Positions 16,599 to 24,487 of a stretch of 29,812 nucleotides of DNA are shown piece by piece. The stretch spans positions 1 to 29,812 of the forward strand of contig CAJZDJ010000012.1 of the NCBI GenBank assembly GCA_915063485.1. Reading direction: 5' to 3'. This DNA comes from an uncultured Actinomyces sp. GTDB taxonomy: Bacteria > Actinomycetota > Actinomycetes > Actinomycetales > Actinomycetaceae. The notes under the pieces were generated by a model. That model searched no databases. It was given only the letters and a program-made list of their open reading frames with translations, and had not been told where the DNA came from. Numbering within the stretch: the stretch's first letter is position 1; each line of letters opens with the position of its first letter. Made by a program: the position numbers and the translations under genes.

Positions 16599-17390
16599 AT
16601 GCCCGACATCAAGCTAGTTATCAGCGATCTAGACGGCACCTTGCTAGATGGTAACAGCCAGTTTCCGCCCGAGTTTTGGCCGCTGCTAGAGCAAATGCGT
16701 CAACGTGGAGTGCTATTTGCGCCTGCCTCAGGACGCCAGTACACCAACCTGCTAGGCCATTTTGGCCCCAGTAAAGACATGCCTTTTATCGCTGAAAACG
16801 GCGCTTATGTGGTGCAAAATGAGCAGACCATTTCTCTTACCGAATTAAACCCAAATACGGTACGAGCCACTTTAGCTGCATTAGAAAATGTTAATAGTGA
16901 TTTTGGCTTAGTGTTTTGTGGAGCCAAAATGGCGTACTGTTCACGCACCGATGAGCCTTTCTTGGCGCAGGTGCGTAAATACTATGCGGCTTTGGAAATA
17001 GTTGATGATCTGCGTAGCGTAGACGCCCCTCTGATTAAGGTGGCCGGCTACGACTTCGACGACGCTGAAGCTAACCTGGGCCCAGCTTTGGAACCACTGC
17101 GCATCCACGACCAGGTGGTTATTAGCGGCAAAAACTGGGTCGATATTATGGACTCGCGGGTTAATAAGGGCTTGGCGGTGCGTGCCTTGCAAAAAGCGCT
17201 AGGTATTAGCCCTCAGCAGACGGCAGTATTTGGTGATTTCTTAAATGACCTGGAAATGATGAGTGAGGCAACCTACTCTTACGCCGTCGCCAACGCCGAC
17301 CCCCGCGTTAAAGCCGCTGCCAACTACCAGGCCCCAGCCAACACTGAACATGGGGTAATTACCGTAATCAAACAGCTGCTGGACCTCTAA
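16599..17390 (+). CDS. Cof-type HAD-superfamily phosphatase
   Basis: This 263-residue soluble phosphatase is of the HAD IIB (Cof/YidA) group. Motif I is SDLDGTLLDG with nucleophile D10 and acid/base D12. The motif II region is PASGRQYTN. Motifs III and IV include KGLAVRALQKALGI and the metal-binding FGDFLNDLEMM (GDxxND, 212-217). The cap domain lies between, at about residues 85-180. Substrates of this group are phosphorylated sugars, FMN and other small metabolites; the one here is unknown. The ATG has only a weak GAAAG upstream. The gene lies 36 bp after crcB and may be in the same unit; a strong hairpin ends it. Confidence 0.9.
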   Translation: MPDIKLVISDLDGTLLDGNSQFPPEFWPLLEQMRQRGVLFAPASGRQYTNLLGHFGPSKDMPFIAENGAYVVQNEQTISLTELNPNTVRATLAALENVNSDFGLVFCGAKMAYCSRTDEPFLAQVRKYYAALEIVDDLRSVDAPLIKVAGYDFDDAEANLGPALEPLRIHDQVVISGKNWVDIMDSRVNKGLAVRALQKALGISPQQTAVFGDFLNDLEMMSEATYSYAVANADPRVKAAANYQAPANTEHGVITVIKQLLDL

Positions 17391-17431
17391 GAGGCAATAC
17401 CGCCAGCGGCGGCAAGCTACTTAAATCAATG

Positions 17432-17465
17432 AGTGTGGCCGGCACGTTTACGCACCGGCCACACT
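17432..17465. terminator. Bidirectional terminator hairpin
   Basis: An 11-bp stem, AGTGTGGCCGG (17432-17442) with CCGGCCACACT (17455-17465), lies between the convergent HAD phosphatase and S4 protein genes. A smaller CGT-TT-ACG stem sits in the loop. Confidence 0.75.
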
Positions 17466-17485
17466 TACCGCAGGCTTACTTACAT

Positions 17486-17902
17486 TTAGCGGTTGCTATG
17501 GCCAATTAAAGCCTCAAGTTGACGGCGTTCTTTCTTAGTGGGCCGCCCAGTGCCGCGATCACGCACAATTGCCGCTGGAGCCTCCAGCGGGGAGGGCCGC
17601 GCCGGAGTATGGTCGATATAGCATTCGCGAGCCACCGGGGCACTTACTCGCTTAGCGATAAGTCGCCTCACCTCAAGTAAACGGTCAAAACCCTCCACCC
17701 GGTAACGCACCGTATCGCCGACTTTAAGGGCCGTGGCCGCCTTAACCGGCTCACCGTTAATGCGCACATGCCCGGCCCGGCAGGCAGCTGTGGCGGCAGA
17801 GCGAGACTTAATCTGGCGCACGCTCCACAGCCACACATCTATACGCACACTGGCTACCTGTGCGCGCTGAGCTACCTCTTGCGGATTTTGAACACTGGCC
17901 AT
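17486..17902 (-). CDS. S4-domain RNA-binding protein (Hsp15/HslR-like)
   Basis: This 138-residue basic protein has an S4 RNA-binding domain at about residues 18-70 (VRIDVWLWSVRQIKSRSAATAACRAG then HVRINGEPVKAATALKVGD). A basic C-terminal tail follows with GRPTKKERRQLE, as in Hsp15-type proteins, which in E. coli bind stalled 50S subunits carrying peptidyl-tRNA. A ribosome-associated role is likely but inferred. The start at 17902 is supported by TAGAAT exactly 6 nt upstream, with no Shine-Dalgarno site. The upstream nuclease gene ends only 9 nt before, and its TAG stop forms the first three bases of that -10 box. Confidence 0.88.
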   Translation of the reverse strand: MASVQNPQEVAQRAQVASVRIDVWLWSVRQIKSRSAATAACRAGHVRINGEPVKAATALKVGDTVRYRVEGFDRLLEVRRLIAKRVSAPVARECYIDHTPARPSPLEAPAAIVRDRGTGRPTKKERRQLEALIGHSNR

Positions 17903-17908
17903 AACCAG

Positions 17909-17914
17909 ATTCTA
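17909..17914 (-). promoter_or_regulatory. -10 box for leaderless S4-protein mRNA
   Basis: On the minus strand TAGAAT (17914-17909) is followed by CTGGTT (6 nt) and ATG 17902. Bases 17914-17912 are also the TAG stop of the nuclease gene. Confidence 0.6.
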
Positions 17915-18895
17915 GCGTCGCCTAGACCGCGAGCGCTTAGTGGCGCCCAGAGCTGAGCCTAGGTGGCTGCGCAGCATGTATAGCGCTAGCCAGCCTACGA
18001 TGGTTAGGACTACGCCGGCGATGAGTAGGGTTTTGGGGTTTTGTTGTTTGATGATTTTGGTTAGGTTGCTGGTGGAGGTGGTGCCGTCGTCGCTGCAGTT
18101 GGCTAGGACTTTGGATAGGTAGTTTTTGTCTGCTTTGGGTAGGCCCAGGTGGTAGGCGGAGGCTACGGAGACAAAGCGGCGGGCGTAGGCGCAGCTGTAG
18201 TTGGTGTTTTCGGGCCACCAGCTGCGTGAGTTGGAGGGGTTCCAGGTGCCTTTGGCTGAGTCTCCGCTGGGGCAGGTGGCTGGGCCGCAGGCGCCTTTGG
18301 CTTGGTTGGAGCTGCCGTCTACGGCTAGTAGGTTCAGTGGGTCGTTGGCGATTTGTTGACGTTTGGAGGCGCTCCATTTCCAGCCGCCGTGGGCCCATAC
18401 GTAGGCTAGGGGGAGTACGTGGTCGATTTGGACTGCGTCTGAGGTTTCGGTGCCGCGTTTGTAGCTGATGGTTTTGGCGGTGTAGGGGTCGTCTAGGACT
18501 CCGGACCAGACGGTGGCGTTGCGGCATGAGCTGGTTCCTTGGCCTTTGCCTTTGGCGCGGCCTTGGATGCCGGGGGCGCGTGAGTAGTCTGCTTGTTTTA
18601 GGTCTCGGCCGAGGATGTCGTTGCGGGTGTCGCAGCCGTTGGAGTCGACGTCGGCCCAGGCTGGTCCGAATAGGCCGATGCGTCCGCCTTGTCCGTGCCA
18701 GGATTTGGGTGCGGGGGCGTCGTTGGGGAGTTGGGTTAGAGCTTGGCGGGCTTGGGAGGCGCTAAGTACGCGTGAGTCGCTCATCCAGTTGGAGTCGATG
18801 GCGGGGGCATCGTTAGCGGCGCCAACTGGGGTTGCTAGGGATGCGGTTAGGGCCAGTGCCAAGGCGGCAGGTAGGGCGGTGCGGAGCCTGAACAT
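17912..18895 (-). CDS. Secreted, membrane-anchored HNH nuclease (DUF1524-like)
   Basis: This 327-residue protein starts with a signal peptide (about 1-26, ending near GAAN). It has a DUF1524/GmrSD-type HNH core: IDHVLPLAYVWAHGG with D158/H159, NDPLNLLAVDGSSNQAKG (N188, N197) and SWWPEN, as in actinobacterial HNH nucleases. Six cysteines (89, 124, 203, 208, 235, 267) could form disulfides outside the cell. A C-terminal helix (about 289-308) and the basic tail KRSRSRRR would anchor it to the membrane. It probably cuts extracellular DNA for nutrition, defence or DNA uptake; this is inferred. The core codons end almost only in C or A (Lys as AAA, Gln as CAA), unlike neighbours and unlike its own last about 25 codons, suggesting transfer. 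No good ribosome-binding site precedes the ATG. Confidence 0.85.
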   Translation of the reverse strand: MFRLRTALPAALALALTASLATPVGAANDAPAIDSNWMSDSRVLSASQARQALTQLPNDAPAPKSWHGQGGRIGLFGPAWADVDSNGCDTRNDILGRDLKQADYSRAPGIQGRAKGKGQGTSSCRNATVWSGVLDDPYTAKTISYKRGTETSDAVQIDHVLPLAYVWAHGGWKWSASKRQQIANDPLNLLAVDGSSNQAKGACGPATCPSGDSAKGTWNPSNSRSWWPENTNYSCAYARRFVSVASAYHLGLPKADKNYLSKVLANCSDDGTTSTSNLTKIIKQQNPKTLLIAGVVLTIVGWLALYMLRSHLGSALGATKRSRSRRR

Positions 18896-18941
18896 AAGTT
18901 CTATTGTGCCCTAAATTAGTGTGTAATACACATAAACTTGC

Positions 18942-18977
18942 GTACATATGTTCTAATTCTTTATAGAACATATGTAC
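18942..18977. repeat. Perfect 14-bp inverted repeat
   Basis: GTACATATGTTCTA (18942-18955) and TAGAACATATGTAC (18964-18977) are exact inverse copies with an 8-nt AT-rich loop. Each arm contains the palindrome ACATATGT, with centres 24 bp apart. A smaller dyad, GTGTA-A-TACAC, lies at 18921-18931. The element lies between the divergent nuclease and pepN genes, so a double operator is likeliest; a mobile-element end or hairpin is possible. Confidence 0.65.
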
Positions 18978-19045
18978 TATCTGTTTCTATAGGGAGTTAG
19001 TGTTATGCAAGTGAAAATTGAGTCGAACCTGCGTACATGAATGGG

Positions 19046-19062
19046 AGTATATAACTTATACT
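19046..19062 (+). promoter_or_regulatory. Likely pepN -10 with overlapping dyad
   Basis: TATACT (19057-19062) is a good -10 box and is the right arm of the dyad AGTATA-TAACT-TATACT. The start would be near 19069, leaving a leader of about 87 nt before pepN. No clear -35 is seen. Confidence 0.45.
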
Positions 19063-19155
19063 ATCATTTTCATAGATCTCCACCCAGGTTTTGTTCTTAA
19101 GGCGGTGGCGCTTGCATAATTGGATAGACCGCGCAGTCCCACAGGGAGTAGGTAA

Positions 19156-21759
19156 ATGTCTAGCTCAAATCTGACCCGCGTAGAGGCAAGCCAACGCGCC
19201 CAGGCAGTAGAGGTACTAAGCGAGCTAATCGAGATTGACGTTACGGGGGCGCCAAGTAAAGACACGCATTTCCCGGTTGACGCCACGCTAGAGCTAGCAG
19301 TTAAGGATGCTGGTACTAAGCTGTGGATTGATTTCCTAGGCGGCCAAGTTGACCAGGTCAGCGTTGATGGGGCCGTAGTTGACTTTACCTATGATGGCAG
19401 CCGTATCTGGCTAGGCCAGCTAAGCGTGGGGGAGCACCAGGTTAAGGTGTGTGCTCAGGGCAAGTTCTCTAACACTGGTCAGGGCCTGCACCGTTTTAAG
19501 GATCCGGTAGATGGAGCCACCTACCTGTACACCCACTTTGAGCCTTCTGACGCGCGCCGTGCCTGGCCGTGCATGGACCAGCCTGACCTTAAAACTGTTT
19601 TTACCCTGGTGGTTAAAGCGCCCCTAGCTTGGACTGTGCTCGCTAATGGCTTGCCGGTGCAAACTCGCGAAAACGATGAGTACAAGCTGATTCGCTTTAG
19701 CCCCACCAAGCCGCTGTCAACCTATCTAAGCGCCTTGGCGGCTGGACCCTATCACCGTGTTTGTGACACTTGGACTTCCCGCCTGCACGATGAGCAGGGC
19801 GCGCCCATTGAGGCAGATGCTCACCCCTTAACTGTGCCACTGTCGTGGGCTTGCCGGGCTAGCCTAGCTAAGCACCTAGATGCTGATGAACTGCTGCAGA
19901 TCACCAAGCAAGGGTTGGACTACTTTGACGCCACATACGACTTTGCCTACCCCTGGGGCTCGTATGACTGTGTGCTGGTGCCCGAGTACAACATTGGCGC
20001 CATGGAAAACCCTGGTTGCGTTACTTTCTCTGAGGACGCCTACCTATTCCAGGGGGAGGCCACCGCTGACCGTCACGCCTCACGCGCTAACACTATGCTG
20101 CACGAAATGAGCCACATGTGGTTTGGCGACCTAGTCACCCCTCGCTGGTGGGAAGACACCTGGCTCAAAGAATCCTTCGCAGATCATCAGGGTACTGAGG
20201 CTGCCGCGCTGGCCACCAAATACACGGACCAGTGGGTGGCTTTTGCTTCCCGCCGTAAAGCTTGGGCCTATAACGAAGACCAGCGCGTGGACACCACTCA
20301 CCCCATTGAGGCCCGCGTTGACGACGTCGAAGCTGCCCGCCAAACCTTTGACGGCATCACCTACGCTAAAGGTGCCTCAGTGCTTAAGCAGCTGGTGGCT
20401 TATGTGGGCCACGAGCGTTTTGTGCAGGCTGCACGTATCTGGTTTAAGCGCTATGCCTTCTCTAACGCTGACCTAACCCAGTTCTTGCAGGTACTTAGCG
20501 AGGCTTCAGGGCAAGACATGAGCGCTTGGGAAGCGGCCTGGCTGCGCACTGCCGGCCCGTCCATCATCACTGATGAAATTGAAATTGAAGCTGGCCGCAT
20601 CAGCCGTCTAACCGTAAGCCAGCACAGCGTTGACCTAGCTACCGGGCAGCAAATTTTACGCCCCCACACCCTAAACGTGGGCCTGTACTACCTACGTAAC
20701 GGCAAGCTAGAGCGCGAACACCTGCTGCCACTAACTCTAAGCGAGTCCAGCACGCAGCTAGATGAAGCTGTGGGGCTGGCGGCTCCACAAATGGTGCTAG
20801 TTAACGACGACGACCTAACCTACGCAGTGGTGCGCCCTGACGCGCTGTCGCTAGAAACCGCCTCGAAGCACCTGGCGCGTCTGAGCGACCCGCTGGCGCG
20901 AGCCCTGTGGTGGTCCATGCTCTACAACTTGGCCCGTGACGGACTGCTTAGTGCCACGCGTTTCATTGAAATCGCGCTAGCCCAAGCCGATGACAAGACT
21001 GAGCTGGCCACGCTCACTAACCTGTTCACCCAAGCCCAAACTCTGGCCCTGTACTACAGTGCCAACAGCCAGGCAGATGTGCAGCTATTGGCGCAAGGGC
21101 TAACCAGCCGACTGGACCAGGCTCGCCCAGGCAGCCCAGCCCAAACTGTACTGGCGAAGGCTTATGTAAGTGTGTTGGGTCAGTTGGGCACCAGCGATAA
21201 GGAGGTTAGCGCCCAGGGCGCTAAGCAGCTGCAACAGCTATTTGATGGCTACTTTACTGACCTAGAGATCAGCACTGAACTGCGTTGGCGCACCCTAATT
21301 TCACTGGCCCGCCTTGACACGGTTAGTGACACTGACCTGGCAGTGCAACTAGCCCGCGAAAACACGGCCACCACCATCACCTACCATCTGCAAGCAGCTA
21401 AGTCGCGCCCCAATGCGGTTGCTAAGCGTGAAGTGTTCACCCGTCTGCTAGGCGAAGACACTCTCTCTAACGATCACATTGATGCTTTGGTGGGGGCATT
21501 TAATGTGCCCAGCCATCGTCAGCTAACGCTACCGTTCGCGCCTGAGTACTTTGCCGCCCTAGAACAGATTTGGGCTAGCCGCAGCCAAGAAATCGCTTCA
21601 CGTCTAGTCAACGGGCTCTACCCCCACGCTGGCGGCGAGGCTGAGCTGGCACTAAGCCAAGCCTGGCTAGATGAGCACCCGCAAGCACCGGCGGCTTTAC
21701 GTCGCCTAGTGCTTAAAGCCCACGACGACCTGGCGCGTGCGGTGCGCGCCCGTCACTAA
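19156..21759 (+). CDS. pepN: Aminopeptidase N (M1 zinc metallopeptidase)
   Basis: This 867-residue cytosolic M1 aminopeptidase removes N-terminal residues from peptides. The exopeptidase motif GAMEN is at 281-285. The zinc site is HEMSH (H316, E317, H320) with the third ligand E339 in WLKESFADH. The N-terminal beta domain (about 1-200), catalytic domain (about 200-440) and C-terminal helical domain follow the actinobacterial PepN arrangement, and the length is usual. AGGGAG (19142-19147) lies about 8 nt before the ATG. The phosphatidyltransferase gene begins 2 nt after the stop, so the genes are probably cotranscribed, although they have no clear functional link. Confidence 0.95.
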   Translation: MSSSNLTRVEASQRAQAVEVLSELIEIDVTGAPSKDTHFPVDATLELAVKDAGTKLWIDFLGGQVDQVSVDGAVVDFTYDGSRIWLGQLSVGEHQVKVCAQGKFSNTGQGLHRFKDPVDGATYLYTHFEPSDARRAWPCMDQPDLKTVFTLVVKAPLAWTVLANGLPVQTRENDEYKLIRFSPTKPLSTYLSALAAGPYHRVCDTWTSRLHDEQGAPIEADAHPLTVPLSWACRASLAKHLDADELLQITKQGLDYFDATYDFAYPWGSYDCVLVPEYNIGAMENPGCVTFSEDAYLFQGEATADRHASRANTMLHEMSHMWFGDLVTPRWWEDTWLKESFADHQGTEAAALATKYTDQWVAFASRRKAWAYNEDQRVDTTHPIEARVDDVEAARQTFDGITYAKGASVLKQLVAYVGHERFVQAARIWFKRYAFSNADLTQFLQVLSEASGQDMSAWEAAWLRTAGPSIITDEIEIEAGRISRLTVSQHSVDLATGQQILRPHTLNVGLYYLRNGKLEREHLLPLTLSESSTQLDEAVGLAAPQMVLVNDDDLTYAVVRPDALSLETASKHLARLSDPLARALWWSMLYNLARDGLLSATRFIEIALAQADDKTELATLTNLFTQAQTLALYYSANSQADVQLLAQGLTSRLDQARPGSPAQTVLAKAYVSVLGQLGTSDKEVSAQGAKQLQQLFDGYFTDLEISTELRWRTLISLARLDTVSDTDLAVQLARENTATTITYHLQAAKSRPNAVAKREVFTRLLGEDTLSNDHIDALVGAFNVPSHRQLTLPFAPEYFAALEQIWASRSQEIASRLVNGLYPHAGGEAELALSQAWLDEHPQAPAALRRLVLKAHDDLARAVRARH

Positions 21760-21761
21760 AC

Positions 21762-22394
21762 GTGGATTCGCCGCAGATGCTGCCCCCGCAACCACCGGTT
21801 GCGGGGCGCCAGTTAGCGAGCGCCGATCCGTGGCGGATATGGACTATTCCTAATGCACTTTCGGCGCTGCGCCTAGCGTTCATCCCGGTGTTTGCGCTTA
21901 GTATTTGGCAGGGCCATATGCTTAGTGCCGCGATAATTTTGGTGCTGGCTTCGGTAACTGATTTTCTTGATGGTGTGATTGCCAGGGCCTTCAATCAGCG
22001 TTCTCGTCTGGGTAGGCTTTTAGACCCCGCTGCGGACCGGCTTTACATCGCTACGGCGTTGATTATGTTGGCTGTGGTGGGGGCTTTGCCGTGGCTGGTG
22101 GTGGTTTTGCTGCTGGCACGTGACGTTATTTTGGCGGTGCATGTACCAATTTTTGCGCATTACGGGTATGCTCCTATTTCCGTTAACGCGGCCGGCAAAG
22201 TGGGAGCTTTCATGCTGATGAGCGCTTTTCCTTTGCTGTTAGTAAGATTTGCGTGGGTCAGTACTAGCATTTGGGCGCAAATAACGTACAGTGCTGGTGT
22301 GGCCACCCTGATTTGGGGGGCAGGCCTGTACTGCTGGTCTGCTTTCATTTATCTCAAACAGATAACACGGGTGCTCTCAGAAGCGGTAAAATAG
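21762..22394 (+). CDS. CDP-alcohol phosphatidyltransferase (PgsA-like)
   Basis: This 210-residue membrane enzyme has the full family motif: D67, D70-G71, A74-R75, then after 8 residues G84, D88 and D92 (from DFLDGVIARA to GRLLDPAADRL). Five or six hydrophobic helices surround it. It transfers a phosphatidyl group from CDP-diacylglycerol to an alcohol such as glycerol-3-phosphate, or to phosphatidylglycerol in cardiolipin synthesis; the acceptor is not certain. In M. tuberculosis pgsA2 lies near garA, which supports a PgsA-type role. GTG 21762 gives the full length; an ATG at 21777 is possible. It lies 2 nt after pepN, and the FHA gene follows after 44 nt. Confidence 0.88.
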   Translation: MDSPQMLPPQPPVAGRQLASADPWRIWTIPNALSALRLAFIPVFALSIWQGHMLSAAIILVLASVTDFLDGVIARAFNQRSRLGRLLDPAADRLYIATALIMLAVVGALPWLVVVLLLARDVILAVHVPIFAHYGYAPISVNAAGKVGAFMLMSAFPLLLVRFAWVSTSIWAQITYSAGVATLIWGAGLYCWSAFIYLKQITRVLSEAVK

Positions 22395-22438
22395 TCCTAA
22401 TTGCGCCGCTCCGCATGGCTTTAGGTAGGGAGGAACCA

Positions 22439-22876
22439 ATGACCGATACACCCTTTGAGCGTGACTTAAACTCAACCCAGAGTTTTGGGGCCATTGATCT
22501 AACTGCAATGCCCACCAATGCTGTCATTGGACTTAGCGTCCAGGATCAAGCGGCTATTGCTGCTCTGCCGGTTGGTACGGCTTTGCTGATTGTGCTGCAA
22601 GCTGGGGGAGGGGCGCGTTTCTTGCTCGACACTGACAAGGTCACTGTTGGCCGTCACCCGCGCGCCGATATTTTTCTCGACGACGTTACGGTTTCGCGTA
22701 AGCACGCTCAGTTTATTGCCCTACCTGAAGGCGGCTACCAGGTGGTAGACAATGGTTCCCTCAACGGTACCTATGTCAACCGTACCCGTGTTGACAAGGC
22801 GGTTTTGGGTGCAGGTGATGAGGTGCAGATCGGTAAGTTCCGTATGGTTTACTACCCTGGCCCGCAGGGTAGCTGA
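22439..22876 (+). CDS. garA: GarA/OdhI-like FHA-domain regulator
   Basis: This 145-residue soluble protein has a C-terminal FHA phosphothreonine-binding domain with G71-R72, S86-R87-x-H89 and NGSLNGTYVN (105-114). The N-terminal tail includes NSTQSFG (11-17), in the place of the ETTSVFR phosphorylation site of GarA/OdhI; T13 is the likely target but the match is partial. GarA/OdhI proteins inhibit 2-oxoglutarate dehydrogenase and adjust glutamate metabolism, and Ser/Thr kinases such as PknG switch them off. AGGGAGGAA gives a strong ribosome-binding site 4-5 nt before ATG 22439; a longer upstream frame overlaps the previous gene and is rejected. The stop overlaps the next ATG (TGATG). Neighbours match the mycobacterial garA locus. 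Confidence 0.88.
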   Translation: MTDTPFERDLNSTQSFGAIDLTAMPTNAVIGLSVQDQAAIAALPVGTALLIVLQAGGGARFLLDTDKVTVGRHPRADIFLDDVTVSRKHAQFIALPEGGYQVVDNGSLNGTYVNRTRVDKAVLGAGDEVQIGKFRMVYYPGPQGS

Positions 22877-23688
22877 TGGTATCTTCAGCGTCGCTTGCCT
22901 CAACAGATGAGGCAACTAAGGTAGGTGCGGTAGCTAAGGGGCATGTGCCTGTTGGAGCTACCGGCGTACCTGCCGATATGGTTAAATGCTGGCCCTACGA
23001 GGTAGACCAGGCCCCGGTGCTTAAAATCGGGCAGGTGGTAGATGAGCTAGAGGCGGAATTTCCGGCTTTAACTGTTTCCAAGGTCCGCTATTTAGAGGAT
23101 GCCCAGCTTATTTCGCCTTACCGTAAAGGCGGTCCGCAAGGCCACCGCCGCTATTCACGGGCGCATGTAGAGCGTTTGCGTTACATCCTCACCAGGCAGC
23201 GTGATGACCTGTGTCATCTGCAGGCAATTGGGCAGACTCTGTCTGAGCTAGATCAAGGCAAAGCTGACGAAAATCCTGCCGTTGGTCCACAACTGGTCAC
23301 CAACAATGGTGAGCTGGTTGTGAATCTGCCTAATGACCAGCTGCTAAGCGTTAGCCAACTGGCTAAGCGTTTGGGGGTGAGTATCGCGCAAATAGAGCAG
23401 GTAGTGGAGGCCAGGATTACGGCCCCTGACGCTAAAGGGCGTTTTGATGCCCGCACTGCTCAAGTGGTGCGTCTAGCTTTAGAGGCAAGTAAACGCGGTA
23501 TACCGCTGCGTAACCTGCGTTCTGTGAGTATGGCAGCTGACCGTGAAGCTGAACTCATTGGTAACACGGCCCGCTTGCATACCCGTGGCGCAGGGCAAGA
23601 TAGCTGCGCTTTAGGGCTTGAATTAGCCCAGCTGGTGTCTGCTTTGCACACAACTCTTTTAGAAAAAGCCGTGCTTAGCGACTGCTAA
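22876..23688 (+). CDS. ftsR: FtsR-like MerR-family regulator
   Basis: This 270-residue DNA-binding protein has a MerR winged helix at about residues 49-105 (LKIGQVVDELEAEF then VSKVRYLEDAQLISPYR and GHRRYSRAHVERLRYI). A second HTH-like segment (SVSQLAKRLGVSIAQIEQVVEARI) lies at about 157-181, and a helical tail follows. Orthologues are M. tuberculosis Rv1828 and C. glutamicum FtsR, which activates ftsZ. Role: regulation of cell division, by homology. The ATG overlaps the garA stop by one base, so translation is coupled. The about 48-residue N-terminal extension is of low complexity. Confidence 0.87.
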   Translation: MVSSASLASTDEATKVGAVAKGHVPVGATGVPADMVKCWPYEVDQAPVLKIGQVVDELEAEFPALTVSKVRYLEDAQLISPYRKGGPQGHRRYSRAHVERLRYILTRQRDDLCHLQAIGQTLSELDQGKADENPAVGPQLVTNNGELVVNLPNDQLLSVSQLAKRLGVSIAQIEQVVEARITAPDAKGRFDARTAQVVRLALEASKRGIPLRNLRSVSMAADREAELIGNTARLHTRGAGQDSCALGLELAQLVSALHTTLLEKAVLSDC

Positions 23689-23798
23689 CCAGCGCGACAC
23701 GCAGGCCAAAGCTCAACGTAAGCTTCAGGTTTTATATATGCTTGCTGAGTCGTAACTGTGGGGTTAGCCCCTTACCGATAGAAGAACAGGAGCGCTGC

Positions 23799-24371
23799 AT
23801 GAACGCAGAAGAAGCCGCATCACCGGTGGCAAACCAGCGTATGCAAGGCTTACTGTTTGGCGATCCACTTCGCTACTTGGATGGCAATACCGGCTACCGT
23901 GGCCCTATAGCCTGTCGAGCTGCCGGCATCACCTATCGCCAGCTCGACTACTGGGCCCGCACTGGCCTGGTTGAACCCACAATTCGTGGTGCCAAAGGTT
24001 CAGGTAGTCAACGCCTATATTCTTTCCGTGACATCCTGGTACTTAAAGTAGTTAAGCGACTGCTAGACACCGGCGTGTCCTTGCAGCAGATTCGTACCGC
24101 CGTCAGCCACCTGCACGATAACGGCATTGAGGACCTAGCTTCCTTAACGCTTATGAGTGACGGTGCTCGAGTCTATGAATGCACTAGTGAAGATGAGGTT
24201 ATTGACCTGGTGCAGCGTGGCCAAGGCGTGTTTGGGATCGCGGTAGGGCGTGTATGGCGTGAAGTTGAAGGTGAGCTGGCCAAGCTGCCGGTAGATCACG
24301 CTAACGACATGATGCATTTTGAAGATGAGCTGGCTCAACGGCGCGCTAAAAAGCGGCAAGCAGTTAGCTAA
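23799..24371 (+). CDS. MerR-family regulator (Rv1830-like)
   Basis: This 190-residue DNA-binding protein has a MerR helix-turn-helix at about residues 33-85 (GYRGPIACRAAGITYRQLDYWARTGLVEP then GSQRLYSFRDIL), a dimerisation helix (KVVKRLLDTGVSLQQIRTAV) and a C-terminal helix. It resembles Rv1830, the second MerR gene of the mycobacterial garA region. The bifunctional nuclease gene (Rv1829) that lies between the two MerR genes there is absent here. ATG 23799 is chosen for CAGGAG 7 nt upstream. The 110-bp gap after ftsR has a TATATA stretch (23733-23738) that may be its own promoter. A strong terminator follows. Confidence 0.88.
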   Translation: MNAEEAASPVANQRMQGLLFGDPLRYLDGNTGYRGPIACRAAGITYRQLDYWARTGLVEPTIRGAKGSGSQRLYSFRDILVLKVVKRLLDTGVSLQQIRTAVSHLHDNGIEDLASLTLMSDGARVYECTSEDEVIDLVQRGQGVFGIAVGRVWREVEGELAKLPVDHANDMMHFEDELAQRRAKKRQAVS

Positions 24372-24387
24372 TAACTATTAAAATTTA

Positions 24388-24427
24388 AACTACCTGGCGG
24401 TTACGTTACGTAACTGTCCAGGTAGTT
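24388..24427 (+). terminator. Long terminator hairpin after MerR gene
   Basis: AACTACCTGG (24388-24397) pairs with CCAGGTAGTT (24418-24427). An inner stem, CGGTTACG with CGTAACTG (one G-U pair), sits over a TTA loop, and GCTGTTTTG follows. Confidence 0.8.
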
Positions 24428-24487
24428 GCTGTTTTGTGACTTTTATAAAACGATGATTCAACCCGAAAAGGGCCTTGTAACTTTCTA

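Noticed and set aside
17937..18527. 196-residue minus-strand frame rich in Arg, Gln and Pro
   Set aside because: It is a shadow of the HNH nuclease gene in another frame, caused by its biased wobble bases; the nuclease frame has the signal peptide, HNH motif and anchor.
22271..22438. Upstream extension of the FHA gene
   Set aside because: It overlaps the end of the phosphatidyltransferase gene and lacks a start signal, while ATG 22439 has a strong Shine-Dalgarno site and gives the normal GarA length.
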